A stretch of 64,000 bases of DNA, from positions 1 through 64,000 of the forward strand of contig JAZULT010000009.1 in the NCBI GenBank assembly GCA_045603225.1, read 5' to 3'. Below, piece by piece: positions 17,201-26,443 of this stretch (position 1 is the stretch's first letter; every line of letters starts with the position of its first letter). Position numbers and translations under genes: made by a program. This DNA is from RGIG9115 sp045603225 (GTDB lineage: Bacteria > Bacillota > Clostridia > UBA1381). Under the pieces are notes generated by a model. The model was not told the DNA's origin, searched no databases, and saw only the letters and a list, made by a program, of their open reading frames with translations.

Positions 17201-17532
17201 TTGGTATAGCACTTACTCCGGAGGATGAAAAAGTATGTGTTTACGGAGTAGAAGATATTTCGATAGGACGTGGAATTCTTGATATGGAAGCGTTGGGGAT
17301 AGAATGCGAAATTCAGAGGAACGGCGTTCTGACAACATATGAGCTTAAAATGCCGTGGACAGAGTTAGTTCCTAGGGGTTCGGAGTTTACAGGCGGCAAA
17401 AATGTTGCATTTTCAATGCTTGTGAATGACAATGACGGTCTCGGCAGAAAAGGCTGGCTTGAGTATGCAAGCGGAGTGGGACTGTCTAAGAACATAAATC
17501 TGTTCACGTTCTTGAAATTGATGAATAAATGA
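14245..17532 (+). CDS. Secreted clan GH-A glycoside hydrolase with CBM9-like tail
   Basis: This 1,095-residue protein begins at TTG (14245), with AAGGAG 8 bases upstream, and has a signal peptide ending near SFASSES. After ~260 residues of beta-rich accessory domains comes a TIM-barrel catalytic domain (about 293-640) that begins FGVKTHYGHQYPDPEKA. The acid/base Glu410 lies in EVWNEPD and the probable nucleophile Glu518 in WITELGWG, the arrangement of retaining clan GH-A enzymes (GH39/GH5-like). Residues about 884-1095 (KKPVIDGKIEDNEW, FEYDEEYLYLGAQVTDD) match the CBM9-like fold that binds sugar chain ends. It has no SLH domain, so it may be free or bound to the SLH partners beside it. The substrate cannot be read; a hemicellulose or pectin side chain is a reasonable guess. 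Confidence 0.87.
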   Translation: MKVKRITLLLTVLSIISSFLQIPSFASSESAGIIFGENKIQSRMSAETVGEADIRDGKGVIVLNPDTAANLKINMGAGFSGLADGSCIRLTVTYYDEGEGKFTLYYDGVNGKTEHPDIVRLKNTCIWKTKVYEFQNPQFNKGADGADVVISLNTPSMDKSAGKVIISEIKAEKTDYKSVYVADISTDNRPGNIYFSDEELKFTVNVEKNGTMSVYSNVCMLTYEVRDDSGAVVWSETEENVNVENGYTKIVKPEGLKYGIYDFYVTAENAEYNYKSTYSTYFAYAVAARKNDRFGVKTHYGHQYPDPEKAVYLMEKAGIGFSNGGWGWAGIEQSVGKFSYGTGPVSKYQDLMDKSEVDMMHSASYGNVLYTGAPTDTYMPETDSAMEAFANAAVWSITAYDNEYIEVWNEPDMTNFNPGHASWETYAKLLKVTYEKVKAVNPDIKVIGGSLVAIPLLSEDKLKGILDAGGGEYMDALSIHPYIWETSPLNDNFQEKLPVAGELLAKMGYPDKEIWITELGWGAGPGQKFTYEQQAAYLVQTYLMSLSYKNFGKFMWYDFQNDGLVETDKEDMFGLVKHWTDKKPWSAHKSFIAASFMNQLMAGAEYVDNSTDGNDGYMYHYKNDGKDIYAVFSSKKSYLCGVSGNCDKATVYDMYGNEDTLYASNGVLNILGGEEVIYIVGENLNLEFAEPTVTVNTVDASALFGEGAVVSVNANEKITVDCGSVNDGVKLEKQSENSIHISYEEVSAGEDRVHLTVKSGEKMILTGDILASCTQLLTASISNDLFNSVNFNRWRGYLTVTNNSAVQTTAPGFLTFESPDLFSKKLPKIAVPSLRPGERRTIKFHFPEILRKEAYDVNAVIKLSDGYVIQVSERIDFAAAPYAEKKPVIDGKIEDNEWVMGAALDFGREDQAVNLAGFSWNGKEDLSGRVCFEYDEEYLYLGAQVTDDVFFQENPNEKIWQGDSIQFAVGYSRANGNKESNSFTEVGIALTPEDEKVCVYGVEDISIGRGILDMEALGIECEIQRNGVLTTYELKMPWTELVPRGSEFTGGKNVAFSMLVNDNDGLGRKGWLEYASGVGLSKNINLFTFLKLMNK

Positions 17533-17548
17533 CGTAAGGAGACATGGC

Positions 17549-20500
17549 ATGAGAAAAACTATTTTAAATAAATTAATTTACGGTGCGGTATTGTCCCTGA
17601 TGACATTAAGTGCCGGTATGTCGGCAACGGCATCGGATGGAGAAGTTTTATTCAGTGAAAATTATGAAAATCCTGTGTGTGCAACAATAAATTCAGGTAA
17701 TGGAGTAATCGAGACTGATGATATTACCGGGAATAAATACATGCATGTAACGGGAGCATGGTCGGCAAATCAGTTCGGATATGCAATTCCTGAGATTGCT
17801 GAGGGGAAAATTCAGGTCAGATTTGATTATATGAAAAAGGACCTCACAAAGCAAACATATATTGTTCTTGCTAACAACAACTATTATTCGGGAAAAGAAT
17901 GGTTCAGACTTTTTGGTGTTTCGGGAGCAGGACAAATAACAGCGCTTACAAATGCTGACGGTATGGGCAAAATGGAGGCAGATAAATGGTATACTCAGGT
18001 TGTCACCGTGGATGTAGACACTCGTGAAGCAACGGCAGAGCTTTATGAGCAGGGCGGAGAAATTCCTCTTGCAACCCTGCATTATGATTATGTTCCGACA
18101 AATACATCATCATACGGATACGGAGGCTGGCCTGAAACTTCAAAATCCTTTGTAAGGTTCAGACATTTCGGAGATAATGACGGATATCTTGACAATATTG
18201 AAATAAAGTATATCTACGATAAGCCGTCATTATCACCTGATAAGATTACGATAATGAACCCTGAAGGCGATATTCAGAGTAATAAACAGGAAGTAATTGC
18301 TTCTGCAAACGTTATCAGAATAGACTTTAAAACGTATATGGACGAGTCTTCGTTAACAGAAAATTCGTTCTATGTTACAAAAAAAGGTGAGACGGACAAA
18401 ATTGAAGCTGCGGTTGATACGGAAAGAAAAGGACACAAGGTTTCAGCTACTCTTTCGGCATCAAAAAAATGGATTCCGGGAGATTACACGATTCATGTTT
18501 CAGCTGATGTTTCGAACATAAAGGGAGATACTCTTGAAAATGAATATACGGAAGATTTTACGGTTATTTCAGGAAAAGTCGCTAAGATATCGTTTTCTGA
18601 TATTGACGGAAATGAGGTAAATCTTACAGAAGGTGAAATTATAAAGCCTGAAGCTGAAAAGATTACATTCCACCTTTCAGGTGAGGTTCAGGAAGATTAT
18701 CTTTCAGGGATAAGTGTAAAAAACAGTGACGGTGAAGTTGATGGCGAAAGAGCTTTTAACGGAACAGATAATACATACACAATCGCTTTAGATAAATATC
18801 TGAAGCAGAACAGTACATATTTAGTGAGTGTCCCTTATGAAGTGGTTGGCAATGCTTATGAAGGAACCTTCACGACCGGGGGCGGTATATACAAAGTGTT
18901 ATCTGCTGAATTTTACGATGCTGACGGTAATGTTACCGATTCAGCCGGAAACGCATCAAGTATTACTGTAAAAATCGTGAATACAAAAGAGTTAAATGTA
19001 GATTACCGACTCATATTTACTGCGTTTAATGAAGGCTTTATGAAGAATATGCAGTATTCGGATTTCGGTGTGTCAGAGTCAGATGCGAAGTTTGAGTTTA
19101 CAATGCCCGTTACGGCAGATGCTTCAGCAACGACTGTGAAAAATCTTCTGTGGAGCAAAACGGAAGAGACTGCAATTGGTGAAAAAGAGCTTGCTGATTG
19201 CATTGTTACGGCAGACGGAAAGGTTAAAATTGAAAAATCTTTGTATTCAGGCGGTGCAGAAAAAAAATTCAAGGTTACGGTGTTCCGTCCCGGTATGAGT
19301 GTGGCGGAATTGTCGGAAGGTCGGGAAAATATAAATGTTACAGCATATACCGATATTCTGCCCACAGATGCTGATGGAAAATGTTCTTTTGAATTTTCGG
19401 TTGATGATTCAGGATTTTACGATGTTGAAATTATCACAGAGGACGGAAAGAAAGAAGAGTTTACTGTTTTTTACAACGACCGGGCAAAGGCTGAGCTTAT
19501 ACGGGAAAAGCTCAACAGTGCAGACTCTGCGGAAAGCTTTTACAGTATTTTATACGGCGAAGATGAAAACTTTAAAGAGCTTGGTTTTTATGTAAATCTG
19601 ACTGAAACTGCAGATGAGAAAAAAGTTTCGGATTTAATGTATGAATACATAACCGACAAGAAATTCGAAGCAAATGATGATATTGAAGCAATTAAGCTTT
19701 TCAGAAAAATGTATGCAATTGAGCTTTTAAATGAAGGTAAGGAAATTTCCTTGTCGGAGTATGAAGAATATCTTAATACAGAATCTGAGAAGTTTTACAC
19801 ATACTATGCAAAAGATTATATTACAGACAGTGTTAAAAAACAGATTTTAAAAGAGCTTAAAAAACGTGATTTTGAAAGTGATGAGGAATATACGGAAGCA
19901 TTTCTTGAACTGCTTATTCTGAAAACTGTCCGTTATGCGGACGGTTATGGTAACGTCCGTGATATATTATCTGATTTTGAGAACGAAACAGGAATTGATA
20001 CTTCTTCACTTGACAGCGGTAATTACTCTAAGGTTTTGGGTAAAGCTTATGATGGATACGAAGACCTTGAAAAGGCGTTGACAGCGAAAAAAAGCAACAG
20101 CGGAAATAAAGGCGGTTCCGGCGGAGGCGGAGGCGGTTCGTCTTCTTCAAAGCCTGCTGTAAGCATAACGGTAAATGAATCACAGGTAATGAAGCCTGAA
20201 GCAGTCCCTGTGGAAAGAGAAGCCTTTTCCGATATCGGTAATTATGCATGGGCAAAGGAAGCTATTGAGACACTTTACAAAAACGGAGCAATTAACGGTA
20301 AAGCAGAAAATATGTTCTTTCCGGCAGACAGTATAACAAGAGAAGAATTTATTTCGGTGATTATACGTATTAAAGGTACTGATTATAAAACCTCTGATGC
20401 AGAATTTTCAGACGTTTCTGAGGGGACTTGGTACGAAAAATACATAAAAGCTGCTGTTGCTGACGGGATTATAAAAGGGAGAGAAGACGGAAGCTTCGGT

Positions 20501-20749
20501 GTGGGCGAGCCTGTTTCAAGACAGGATATGGCAGTTATAATCTGCAGGGCTCTCGGATTTGATGCGGATGTGACAACGGAAATCCCGTTTACAGATGACG
20601 GCCGGATTTCCGGGTATGCCCAAAATGCAGTTTATACAATGAAAGAAAAAAATATTATAACAGGTTTTGATGACGGAAGCTTTATGCCTCAGGCGAATGC
20701 AACAAGAGCAGAAGCGTCGGTTATGATATACCGCGGATTTTATAATTGA
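17549..20749 (+). CDS. SLH-anchored multi-domain surface protein with a 200-residue binding-type module
   Basis: This 1,066-residue protein has a signal peptide (to about residue 28). Residues about 32-230 form a module with the pattern GNKYM...FGYAIPEI...FDYMK...KWYTQ...GGWPETSKSFVRF.HFGD, ending in DNIEIKYIYDKP. The same module occurs three times in the phosphoesterase at 22940. An Ig-like domain follows (about 232-350, ending in a DYTIHVS strand), also shared with that protein. The middle is helical and Glu/Lys-rich; a Gly/Ser hinge (GGGGGGSSSS) leads to three C-terminal SLH repeats (about 889-1066) for wall anchoring. TAAGGAGAC precedes the ATG. It probably displays a glycan-binding module next to the glycosidases encoded on each side. 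Confidence 0.87.
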   Translation: MRKTILNKLIYGAVLSLMTLSAGMSATASDGEVLFSENYENPVCATINSGNGVIETDDITGNKYMHVTGAWSANQFGYAIPEIAEGKIQVRFDYMKKDLTKQTYIVLANNNYYSGKEWFRLFGVSGAGQITALTNADGMGKMEADKWYTQVVTVDVDTREATAELYEQGGEIPLATLHYDYVPTNTSSYGYGGWPETSKSFVRFRHFGDNDGYLDNIEIKYIYDKPSLSPDKITIMNPEGDIQSNKQEVIASANVIRIDFKTYMDESSLTENSFYVTKKGETDKIEAAVDTERKGHKVSATLSASKKWIPGDYTIHVSADVSNIKGDTLENEYTEDFTVISGKVAKISFSDIDGNEVNLTEGEIIKPEAEKITFHLSGEVQEDYLSGISVKNSDGEVDGERAFNGTDNTYTIALDKYLKQNSTYLVSVPYEVVGNAYEGTFTTGGGIYKVLSAEFYDADGNVTDSAGNASSITVKIVNTKELNVDYRLIFTAFNEGFMKNMQYSDFGVSESDAKFEFTMPVTADASATTVKNLLWSKTEETAIGEKELADCIVTADGKVKIEKSLYSGGAEKKFKVTVFRPGMSVAELSEGRENINVTAYTDILPTDADGKCSFEFSVDDSGFYDVEIITEDGKKEEFTVFYNDRAKAELIREKLNSADSAESFYSILYGEDENFKELGFYVNLTETADEKKVSDLMYEYITDKKFEANDDIEAIKLFRKMYAIELLNEGKEISLSEYEEYLNTESEKFYTYYAKDYITDSVKKQILKELKKRDFESDEEYTEAFLELLILKTVRYADGYGNVRDILSDFENETGIDTSSLDSGNYSKVLGKAYDGYEDLEKALTAKKSNSGNKGGSGGGGGGSSSSKPAVSITVNESQVMKPEAVPVEREAFSDIGNYAWAKEAIETLYKNGAINGKAENMFFPADSITREEFISVIIRIKGTDYKTSDAEFSDVSEGTWYEKYIKAAVADGIIKGREDGSFGVGEPVSRQDMAVIICRALGFDADVTTEIPFTDDGRISGYAQNAVYTMKEKNIITGFDDGSFMPQANATRAEASVMIYRGFYN

Positions 20750-20766
20750 CAGATTGGAGGGTAATG

Positions 20767-22869
20767 ATGAAAAGAATTATTTCAACGGCACTGACAGGAG
20801 TTGCTTGCCTGACAGTTGCTTCTCCTGCGTTTGGTGCAGGCATGGGTGTCAACACCCATATTGACCATAAATATCCTGTTGATTCAAACTTAAGACTCGT
20901 GACAGACGGGAGTTTTGAATGGACAAGAGATTCTGTCGGCTGGACGGGAGTAGAAAGTGTAAAGGGCATCAAAACTATTCAGGATTATAATATGTACTGT
21001 GCAAAACAGCTTGAAGACAAGGGAATTAATCAACTTTTGGTGCTCGGATATGGAAACGATAGTGCATACGATGTTGAAAGCAAGTTTGTTATGCCGACGA
21101 AGGATAACGAGGAATACTATAACGGATTTCTTGATTATGTCAGATTTGTTGTTGACAGTATGGGAGTGTATACAGATGCTTATGAAATCTGGAACGAACC
21201 GAATTATACTACGTTTAACTATAATCTTTCTGAGGCGGACGGTACGGAATATGCAAAGCTATATCTTGATTGTGCGAACATTATAAGAGAAAAGGACCCT
21301 ACGGCACGTATACTGTGCGGAGCTATTATGGGAGACAGTACAGCGGCAAGAAGTTACGGTGAACAGATTTTTGAGTATATCAAAACATTCGGAGATGTTA
21401 ATGAGCTTATTGATGTTTTCTCAATTCATAAATATTCTGATGATGCTGAAGGTGCTTATGCCGATGCTCTTTGGAGATGGGAGACTGTTTTCGATAAATA
21501 CGGATATACCGGAGACGTATGGATGACGGAAAACGGTGCTTCTACATATACAGGCGACGGAGTGACCGAAGCTGAACAGGCGGCATATGTTGCAAGATGT
21601 ATGGTTCAGTGGGAAAAATATCTTCATGAGAGCGGACGAAACGGTGAAAATTTCTGGTATGATTTAAAAAATGACGGTGAAGCGGCTGACAATAAGGAGC
21701 ATAATTACGGTCTTGCCGATTATGATTATAATGTGAAACCGGCATTTAATACCGCAAAGCTTTATAATAAGCTTACCAATTCAAAGGAACAGGTAAATTA
21801 CACAGAATCGGGAAGCGGATATGTTGCTGAATATTCTGATGGTGTTGATAATGCCTATGTTGTATACGGTACAGACGGAATGCAAAATGTTTCACTTTCG
21901 GGAGATAAAGTGTATGTATATGGTGTTTCGGGTGAAGTTACGGAAGAGCTTACAGACTTTGACGGAACAAAAGAGTTTGCCGTGAGTGGTGGGCCGGTAT
22001 TTGTTCAGTGCATAAATGATTCTCTGAAGATTACCAAAGCAGACTATAATACGAATAAAAATGTTATTGACATTGAAGGCACAGCGCCCGGTGCGGAAAG
22101 TGTTACGATAACACTTGAAACGGACGGTGCAGTTCTTCAAAGTAAATCAGTCAAAGTAAATGCAGATAATGTTTTCAGAAAAACGTTTACGGCAATAAAC
22201 GGTGGAATATGTGTTATCCGTGTAAATGACGGAGAAAGCGAAATAACTAAAGAGATAAAATGCATGAAGTATGCATATGAGAAAAAAGCACCGTCCGATG
22301 CCGCTGTGGCATACGATGTTACGACTAAATCGGGAACTGTAAGTGCAACGGTTTCAGATGCAGTTGACGGAGAGATTGTTCTCGTTTCGGTAGTGTCAGC
22401 GGATAAGACTGCTGAAGAGACGGAAATATCAGATTTTGCATATATAGGAGAAGCTGTTGTTCAGTCGGGGAGCATAAATAAAAGCTTTAACTTACCTGAA
22501 AATGCAAAAGGAGCATATAAGGTGCTGATTGCAAGACGGAATACAAAAAGTGCCGGAACATCGGACTTTATGGCAAATGAATGGAACTGGGCGTATGTGG
22601 CACGGCTTGATTCGGAGGATAAAAACGGGGCTGTAATAGTGAATGCAAGTCTTAAAAACTTTAACGGGGTTCCAAAGAGCGCTGTAGTTATCGTGGCGGA
22701 ATACGCATCCGATAATAAGCTTATAAAGGTTACAGGCGAAAGCTATACAATACCTGCAAATCAGACAGAAGCCGTATCATGTCCGCTTACTGTTGAAAAG
22801 CAGAACGATACAGCATACTTTAAGGCTATGGTATGGGATAGCTTCGGCAATATAATGCCGCTATATTAA
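20767..22869 (+). CDS. Secreted clan GH-A glycoside hydrolase
   Basis: This 700-residue protein has a signal peptide (MKRIISTALTGVACLTVASP, cut near AFGA). It is followed directly by a TIM-barrel catalytic domain (about 25-340) opening GMGVNTHIDHKYP. The probable acid/base is Glu144 in EIWNEPN and the nucleophile Glu255 in VWMTENGAS, so it is a retaining clan GH-A enzyme related to, but shorter than, the one at 14245. Two beta-rich domains follow, and the C-terminus (about 590-700) ends FKAMVWDSFGNIMPLY, a tail seen in other secreted proteins here. GGAGG lies 6 bases before the ATG at 20767; the longer TTG start at 20746 has none. The exact GH family and substrate are not determined. Confidence 0.87.
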   Translation: MKRIISTALTGVACLTVASPAFGAGMGVNTHIDHKYPVDSNLRLVTDGSFEWTRDSVGWTGVESVKGIKTIQDYNMYCAKQLEDKGINQLLVLGYGNDSAYDVESKFVMPTKDNEEYYNGFLDYVRFVVDSMGVYTDAYEIWNEPNYTTFNYNLSEADGTEYAKLYLDCANIIREKDPTARILCGAIMGDSTAARSYGEQIFEYIKTFGDVNELIDVFSIHKYSDDAEGAYADALWRWETVFDKYGYTGDVWMTENGASTYTGDGVTEAEQAAYVARCMVQWEKYLHESGRNGENFWYDLKNDGEAADNKEHNYGLADYDYNVKPAFNTAKLYNKLTNSKEQVNYTESGSGYVAEYSDGVDNAYVVYGTDGMQNVSLSGDKVYVYGVSGEVTEELTDFDGTKEFAVSGGPVFVQCINDSLKITKADYNTNKNVIDIEGTAPGAESVTITLETDGAVLQSKSVKVNADNVFRKTFTAINGGICVIRVNDGESEITKEIKCMKYAYEKKAPSDAAVAYDVTTKSGTVSATVSDAVDGEIVLVSVVSADKTAEETEISDFAYIGEAVVQSGSINKSFNLPENAKGAYKVLIARRNTKSAGTSDFMANEWNWAYVARLDSEDKNGAVIVNASLKNFNGVPKSAVVIVAEYASDNKLIKVTGESYTIPANQTEAVSCPLTVEKQNDTAYFKAMVWDSFGNIMPLY

Positions 22870-22939
22870 TTAATGTAAAAATATTTTATGTACTGAGGGA
22901 AAAGTATATAATTAAAAATTTATAATGGAGGAATGAGAA

Positions 22940-25900
22940 ATGAAGAAATTTTTATCAGGACTTATATCTTTATCAATGATAGGTACTTATATGGTAAGCT
23001 TTGCAACACACGCATCAGCTGCAAAATATACTACCATATCAACTATCTTTGAGGAAGACTATGACGGGGAAACAGTAACAGCGAACGCATCGGGTACAGG
23101 AGAAATTTTAACAGACGAAACAACCGGAAATAAGTATATGAAGATGAACAGAGGGTACTCTACAAATCAATTTGCATATACATTTCCGGCAATTACTACA
23201 GGGAAAATAGCGGTTCAGTTTGACTATATGAAGGATGCTGAAACACTTGATTATCAGTCTTACATAGCATTGGCAGACAACAATCTGTACGAAACAAAAG
23301 AATACTTAAGACTTTTGTCAACAAACAATTACGGCAGTAAACAAAACAAAATGACTGCTTTCAAAACAGAGATGATTTCATCAGACTCAATTACCGAGGC
23401 AGGACAGTGGTATACATTCAAATATGTAATTGACATGGATACTCATGATGTTTCCGTAACCTTGTACAAGAAGGGAAATACTGCTCCTATGGGCACGCTG
23501 TCGTTTGAGGCGCTTGAACGTTCATCGGCAGGATGCAGTGACTGGCAGGAAACAAAGAATGAGTTTGTACGTTTCATTCATTACGGTGATGCGGATGCTT
23601 ACATGGACAATATTTCAATAAAATATGTCTATGAAGATCCTAATCTCATTTTCAGTGAGGATTATGACGGAGATGAAATTACAGCACCGAGTACAGGCGT
23701 CGGAACTGTTATGACAGAAGAATCCGGTAACAAGTACATGAAAATGGATATGACAATTGACGGTGTTACTGACTGGGGTGCAACTATGTTTGCATATGAT
23801 TTCCCGGAAGTAAAATCAGGAATTGTAAATATCGAGTTTGACTATATGAAAGAGGAAAAGGAACCTCAGACATATATGGTGCTTTCCGGAACAAATAACT
23901 GGAATACAAAAGAAATGCTCAGACTCATGGGACTCTTCTATAAATCAGCGGCATTTACAGGATTTGACGGAACTGCAATGCTTAATAATGCCGGAAAAAC
24001 TGCGGTTCTTGAAGCAGGAAAATGGTATACTCAGAAAGTGACCTTGAATCTCGATACAAAAGAAGCAACAGCAACTGTGTATGAAAGAGGCGGAAGCGAA
24101 GCTGTAGGATATATGCACCGCACAAAGCTTTCTGACAGTACAGGATATAACGGCTGGCCTGCAACATCTGACGGATTTGTACGTATAGCACATTTCGGTG
24201 ATACAGATGCTTGCATTGACAATATCAAAATCACAAAGGGTGAAGCTCCGAAGGACTATGCATATTCTATGGCAATAGTCGGAGATACTCAGACACTGAC
24301 TGCAAAATATCCTGATACACTTGCAGGACTTTATGACTGGATAGCCGAAAATGCTGAGTCAAAGAACATGAAATGGGTATTTGGTCTCGGTGATATAACA
24401 GACGGTGATACTGATGAGGAATGGGCACTTGGAAAAGCTAACATTTCTAAGCTTGACGGTGTTGTACCGTACTCAGTTATACGTGGTAACCATGATTCTG
24501 CAGAAAAGTTTAAAGCAGCTTTCCCGTATTCTGAATACGCAGATAAGATTGACGGAAGCATGAACGGTGATATGCTTAATACATATCAGAAATTCACAGT
24601 CGGAGATACTAAATATATGGTAGTAAACCTTGACTGGGGTGCTCCTGATGCGGCTGTTGCATGGGCGAATGAAGTTATTGAAGCAAATCCGAATTATAAT
24701 GTTATCTTAACAACTCATGCTTACTTAAACAGCGACGGAACAACTCTTGACTCAGGTGATGAAGGGGCTCCGACAAATTACAGCTCACTTAACAATAACG
24801 GTGATGAATTATGGAACGACCTTGTTAAAAAGCATGAAAACATAGTTCTCGTTCTGTCAGGTCATATTTCATCTGAAACTGTTGTGGCAACAAAAGCTAC
24901 AGGCGTAAACGGAAATACAGTTACACAGATGCTTATAGACCCGCAGACAACAGACCAGAATAATGTCGGTTCAGGACTTGGTCTTGTAGCAATGCTTTAC
25001 TTCTCTGAAGATGGAAAGAATGTTGATGTTGAATATTATTCGACATTAAAGGGCGGAAAGTATCTGAGTGCAAATCAGTTCTCTATGGAGCTTGATACTG
25101 TAACTCTTGAAGAACGTGCTCTGATCTTCAGCGAGAACTATGAAAATGAAACTGTAACACCGATTGCGGCAGGTGCCGGAACTGTTGAGACAGATGCTTC
25201 GGGCAATAAGTACATGAAGATGGACATGACAATTGATGGTGAAACCGATTGGGGAAAGACACTGTTCGCTTATGATATTCCGGAAATAAAAGACGGAAAA
25301 ATAAGTATTGAATACGATTACATGAAAGAAAATAAGACGCCTCAGACTTATTTCGCTTTGTCAGGCGCTAAAACATGGAATACAAAAGAAATGATGCGTC
25401 TTATGGGTGTAAGCTATAATTACGGTGTATTTACAACGTTTGATGGTTCAACAACATACATTAAGGAAAACGGTCAGAATGCGGCACTGACAGCAGGTAA
25501 ATGGTATACACAGAAAATAATTATTGATATGGAAACTCATAATGTTTCTTCAGCTGTATATGAAAAAGGCTCTGACACACCGATGGGCGGTACTGTTTAT
25601 AAGGAGAATCTTCCTCGTATGACAAGCAACAGCGGCGGATATGCCGGCTGGCCGATGTCAAGTGACAGCTTTGTTCGTCTTGTGCATTTCGGTGATACCG
25701 ATGCGTGCATAGATAATATCACAATTAAGTATGTGTATGACGATCCTGCACTTGATTCAGACAGTATTAAGATTAAGAAAGCTGACGGAGAAGAAGAACT
25801 TGTATGGACAGATGTTATTTCTTCTGCAAAGGTTATCGACGTTGATTTCGGAACAGGTATGTACGAAGAGTCAATGACGGATGAGTATATCTATGTAACA

Positions 25901-26419
25901 AAGAAAGGCTCAGCGGATAAGGTTGCATCAACAGTTTCGTATAAAGGCGGAGTTGCAACAATTACTGCTGCTGACAACTGGGAGCCGGGAACATATACAA
26001 TCCATGTAAGCGGAGATGTGCAGAATCTTGGCGGAGTTAAGCTTGGCGATGATTTTGAAGTAGACTTTACTGTTAAAAAAGGTAATGTGGCGGTAACAGT
26101 TGACGGTATATACAAGGGCGAAACTAAGGTTAGCGGATATGCCGATGTAACAGCAGGAGATGTTGTTACGATTAAGACAACAATAAAGAACGATACAGGT
26201 AAGGCAAAGGAAGCTAAGCTTGTAGTGGCTTATTATAACGAAACAGGCGCTTTGGTTGGTGTATCTGACGGCAAAGCAGAATTTTCTGCAGATGAGGAAT
26301 CGGCTAAGGATATCACTTATACCGTTCAGTCATTTGACGATGCTGATAATATGAAATTCTTTATCATTAACGGATATTCTGATTTGTTCCCGTTAGCAGT
26401 AAGTTATCCTTTGAACTGA
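22940..26419 (+). CDS. Secreted multi-module metallophosphoesterase
   Basis: This 1,159-residue exported protein has a signal peptide (to about residue 27) and the order: module 1 (about 40-235), module 2 (236-438), calcineurin-like metallophosphoesterase (about 443-735), module 3 (about 740-945), an Ig-like domain (950-1050), and a C-terminal beta domain. The catalytic part shows IVGDTQ with Asp449, GLGDITDG, RGNHDS (His518, Asp519), ILTTHAY and VLSGHIS, the five metal-ligand blocks of the family. The three ~200-residue modules share GNKYMKMD, FDYMK/YDYMK, NTKEM.RLMG, KWYTQK and HFGDTDACIDNI. Phosphate or phosphodiester release from a surface glycan or nucleotide is likely. The split of the modules around the enzyme is unusual. 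GGAGGAATGAGAA precedes the ATG. Confidence 0.88.
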   Translation: MKKFLSGLISLSMIGTYMVSFATHASAAKYTTISTIFEEDYDGETVTANASGTGEILTDETTGNKYMKMNRGYSTNQFAYTFPAITTGKIAVQFDYMKDAETLDYQSYIALADNNLYETKEYLRLLSTNNYGSKQNKMTAFKTEMISSDSITEAGQWYTFKYVIDMDTHDVSVTLYKKGNTAPMGTLSFEALERSSAGCSDWQETKNEFVRFIHYGDADAYMDNISIKYVYEDPNLIFSEDYDGDEITAPSTGVGTVMTEESGNKYMKMDMTIDGVTDWGATMFAYDFPEVKSGIVNIEFDYMKEEKEPQTYMVLSGTNNWNTKEMLRLMGLFYKSAAFTGFDGTAMLNNAGKTAVLEAGKWYTQKVTLNLDTKEATATVYERGGSEAVGYMHRTKLSDSTGYNGWPATSDGFVRIAHFGDTDACIDNIKITKGEAPKDYAYSMAIVGDTQTLTAKYPDTLAGLYDWIAENAESKNMKWVFGLGDITDGDTDEEWALGKANISKLDGVVPYSVIRGNHDSAEKFKAAFPYSEYADKIDGSMNGDMLNTYQKFTVGDTKYMVVNLDWGAPDAAVAWANEVIEANPNYNVILTTHAYLNSDGTTLDSGDEGAPTNYSSLNNNGDELWNDLVKKHENIVLVLSGHISSETVVATKATGVNGNTVTQMLIDPQTTDQNNVGSGLGLVAMLYFSEDGKNVDVEYYSTLKGGKYLSANQFSMELDTVTLEERALIFSENYENETVTPIAAGAGTVETDASGNKYMKMDMTIDGETDWGKTLFAYDIPEIKDGKISIEYDYMKENKTPQTYFALSGAKTWNTKEMMRLMGVSYNYGVFTTFDGSTTYIKENGQNAALTAGKWYTQKIIIDMETHNVSSAVYEKGSDTPMGGTVYKENLPRMTSNSGGYAGWPMSSDSFVRLVHFGDTDACIDNITIKYVYDDPALDSDSIKIKKADGEEELVWTDVISSAKVIDVDFGTGMYEESMTDEYIYVTKKGSADKVASTVSYKGGVATITAADNWEPGTYTIHVSGDVQNLGGVKLGDDFEVDFTVKKGNVAVTVDGIYKGETKVSGYADVTAGDVVTIKTTIKNDTGKAKEAKLVVAYYNETGALVGVSDGKAEFSADEESAKDITYTVQSFDDADNMKFFIINGYSDLFPLAVSYPLN

Positions 26420-26443
26420 TAGTTTTCGGAAGGGGAAAATGCA

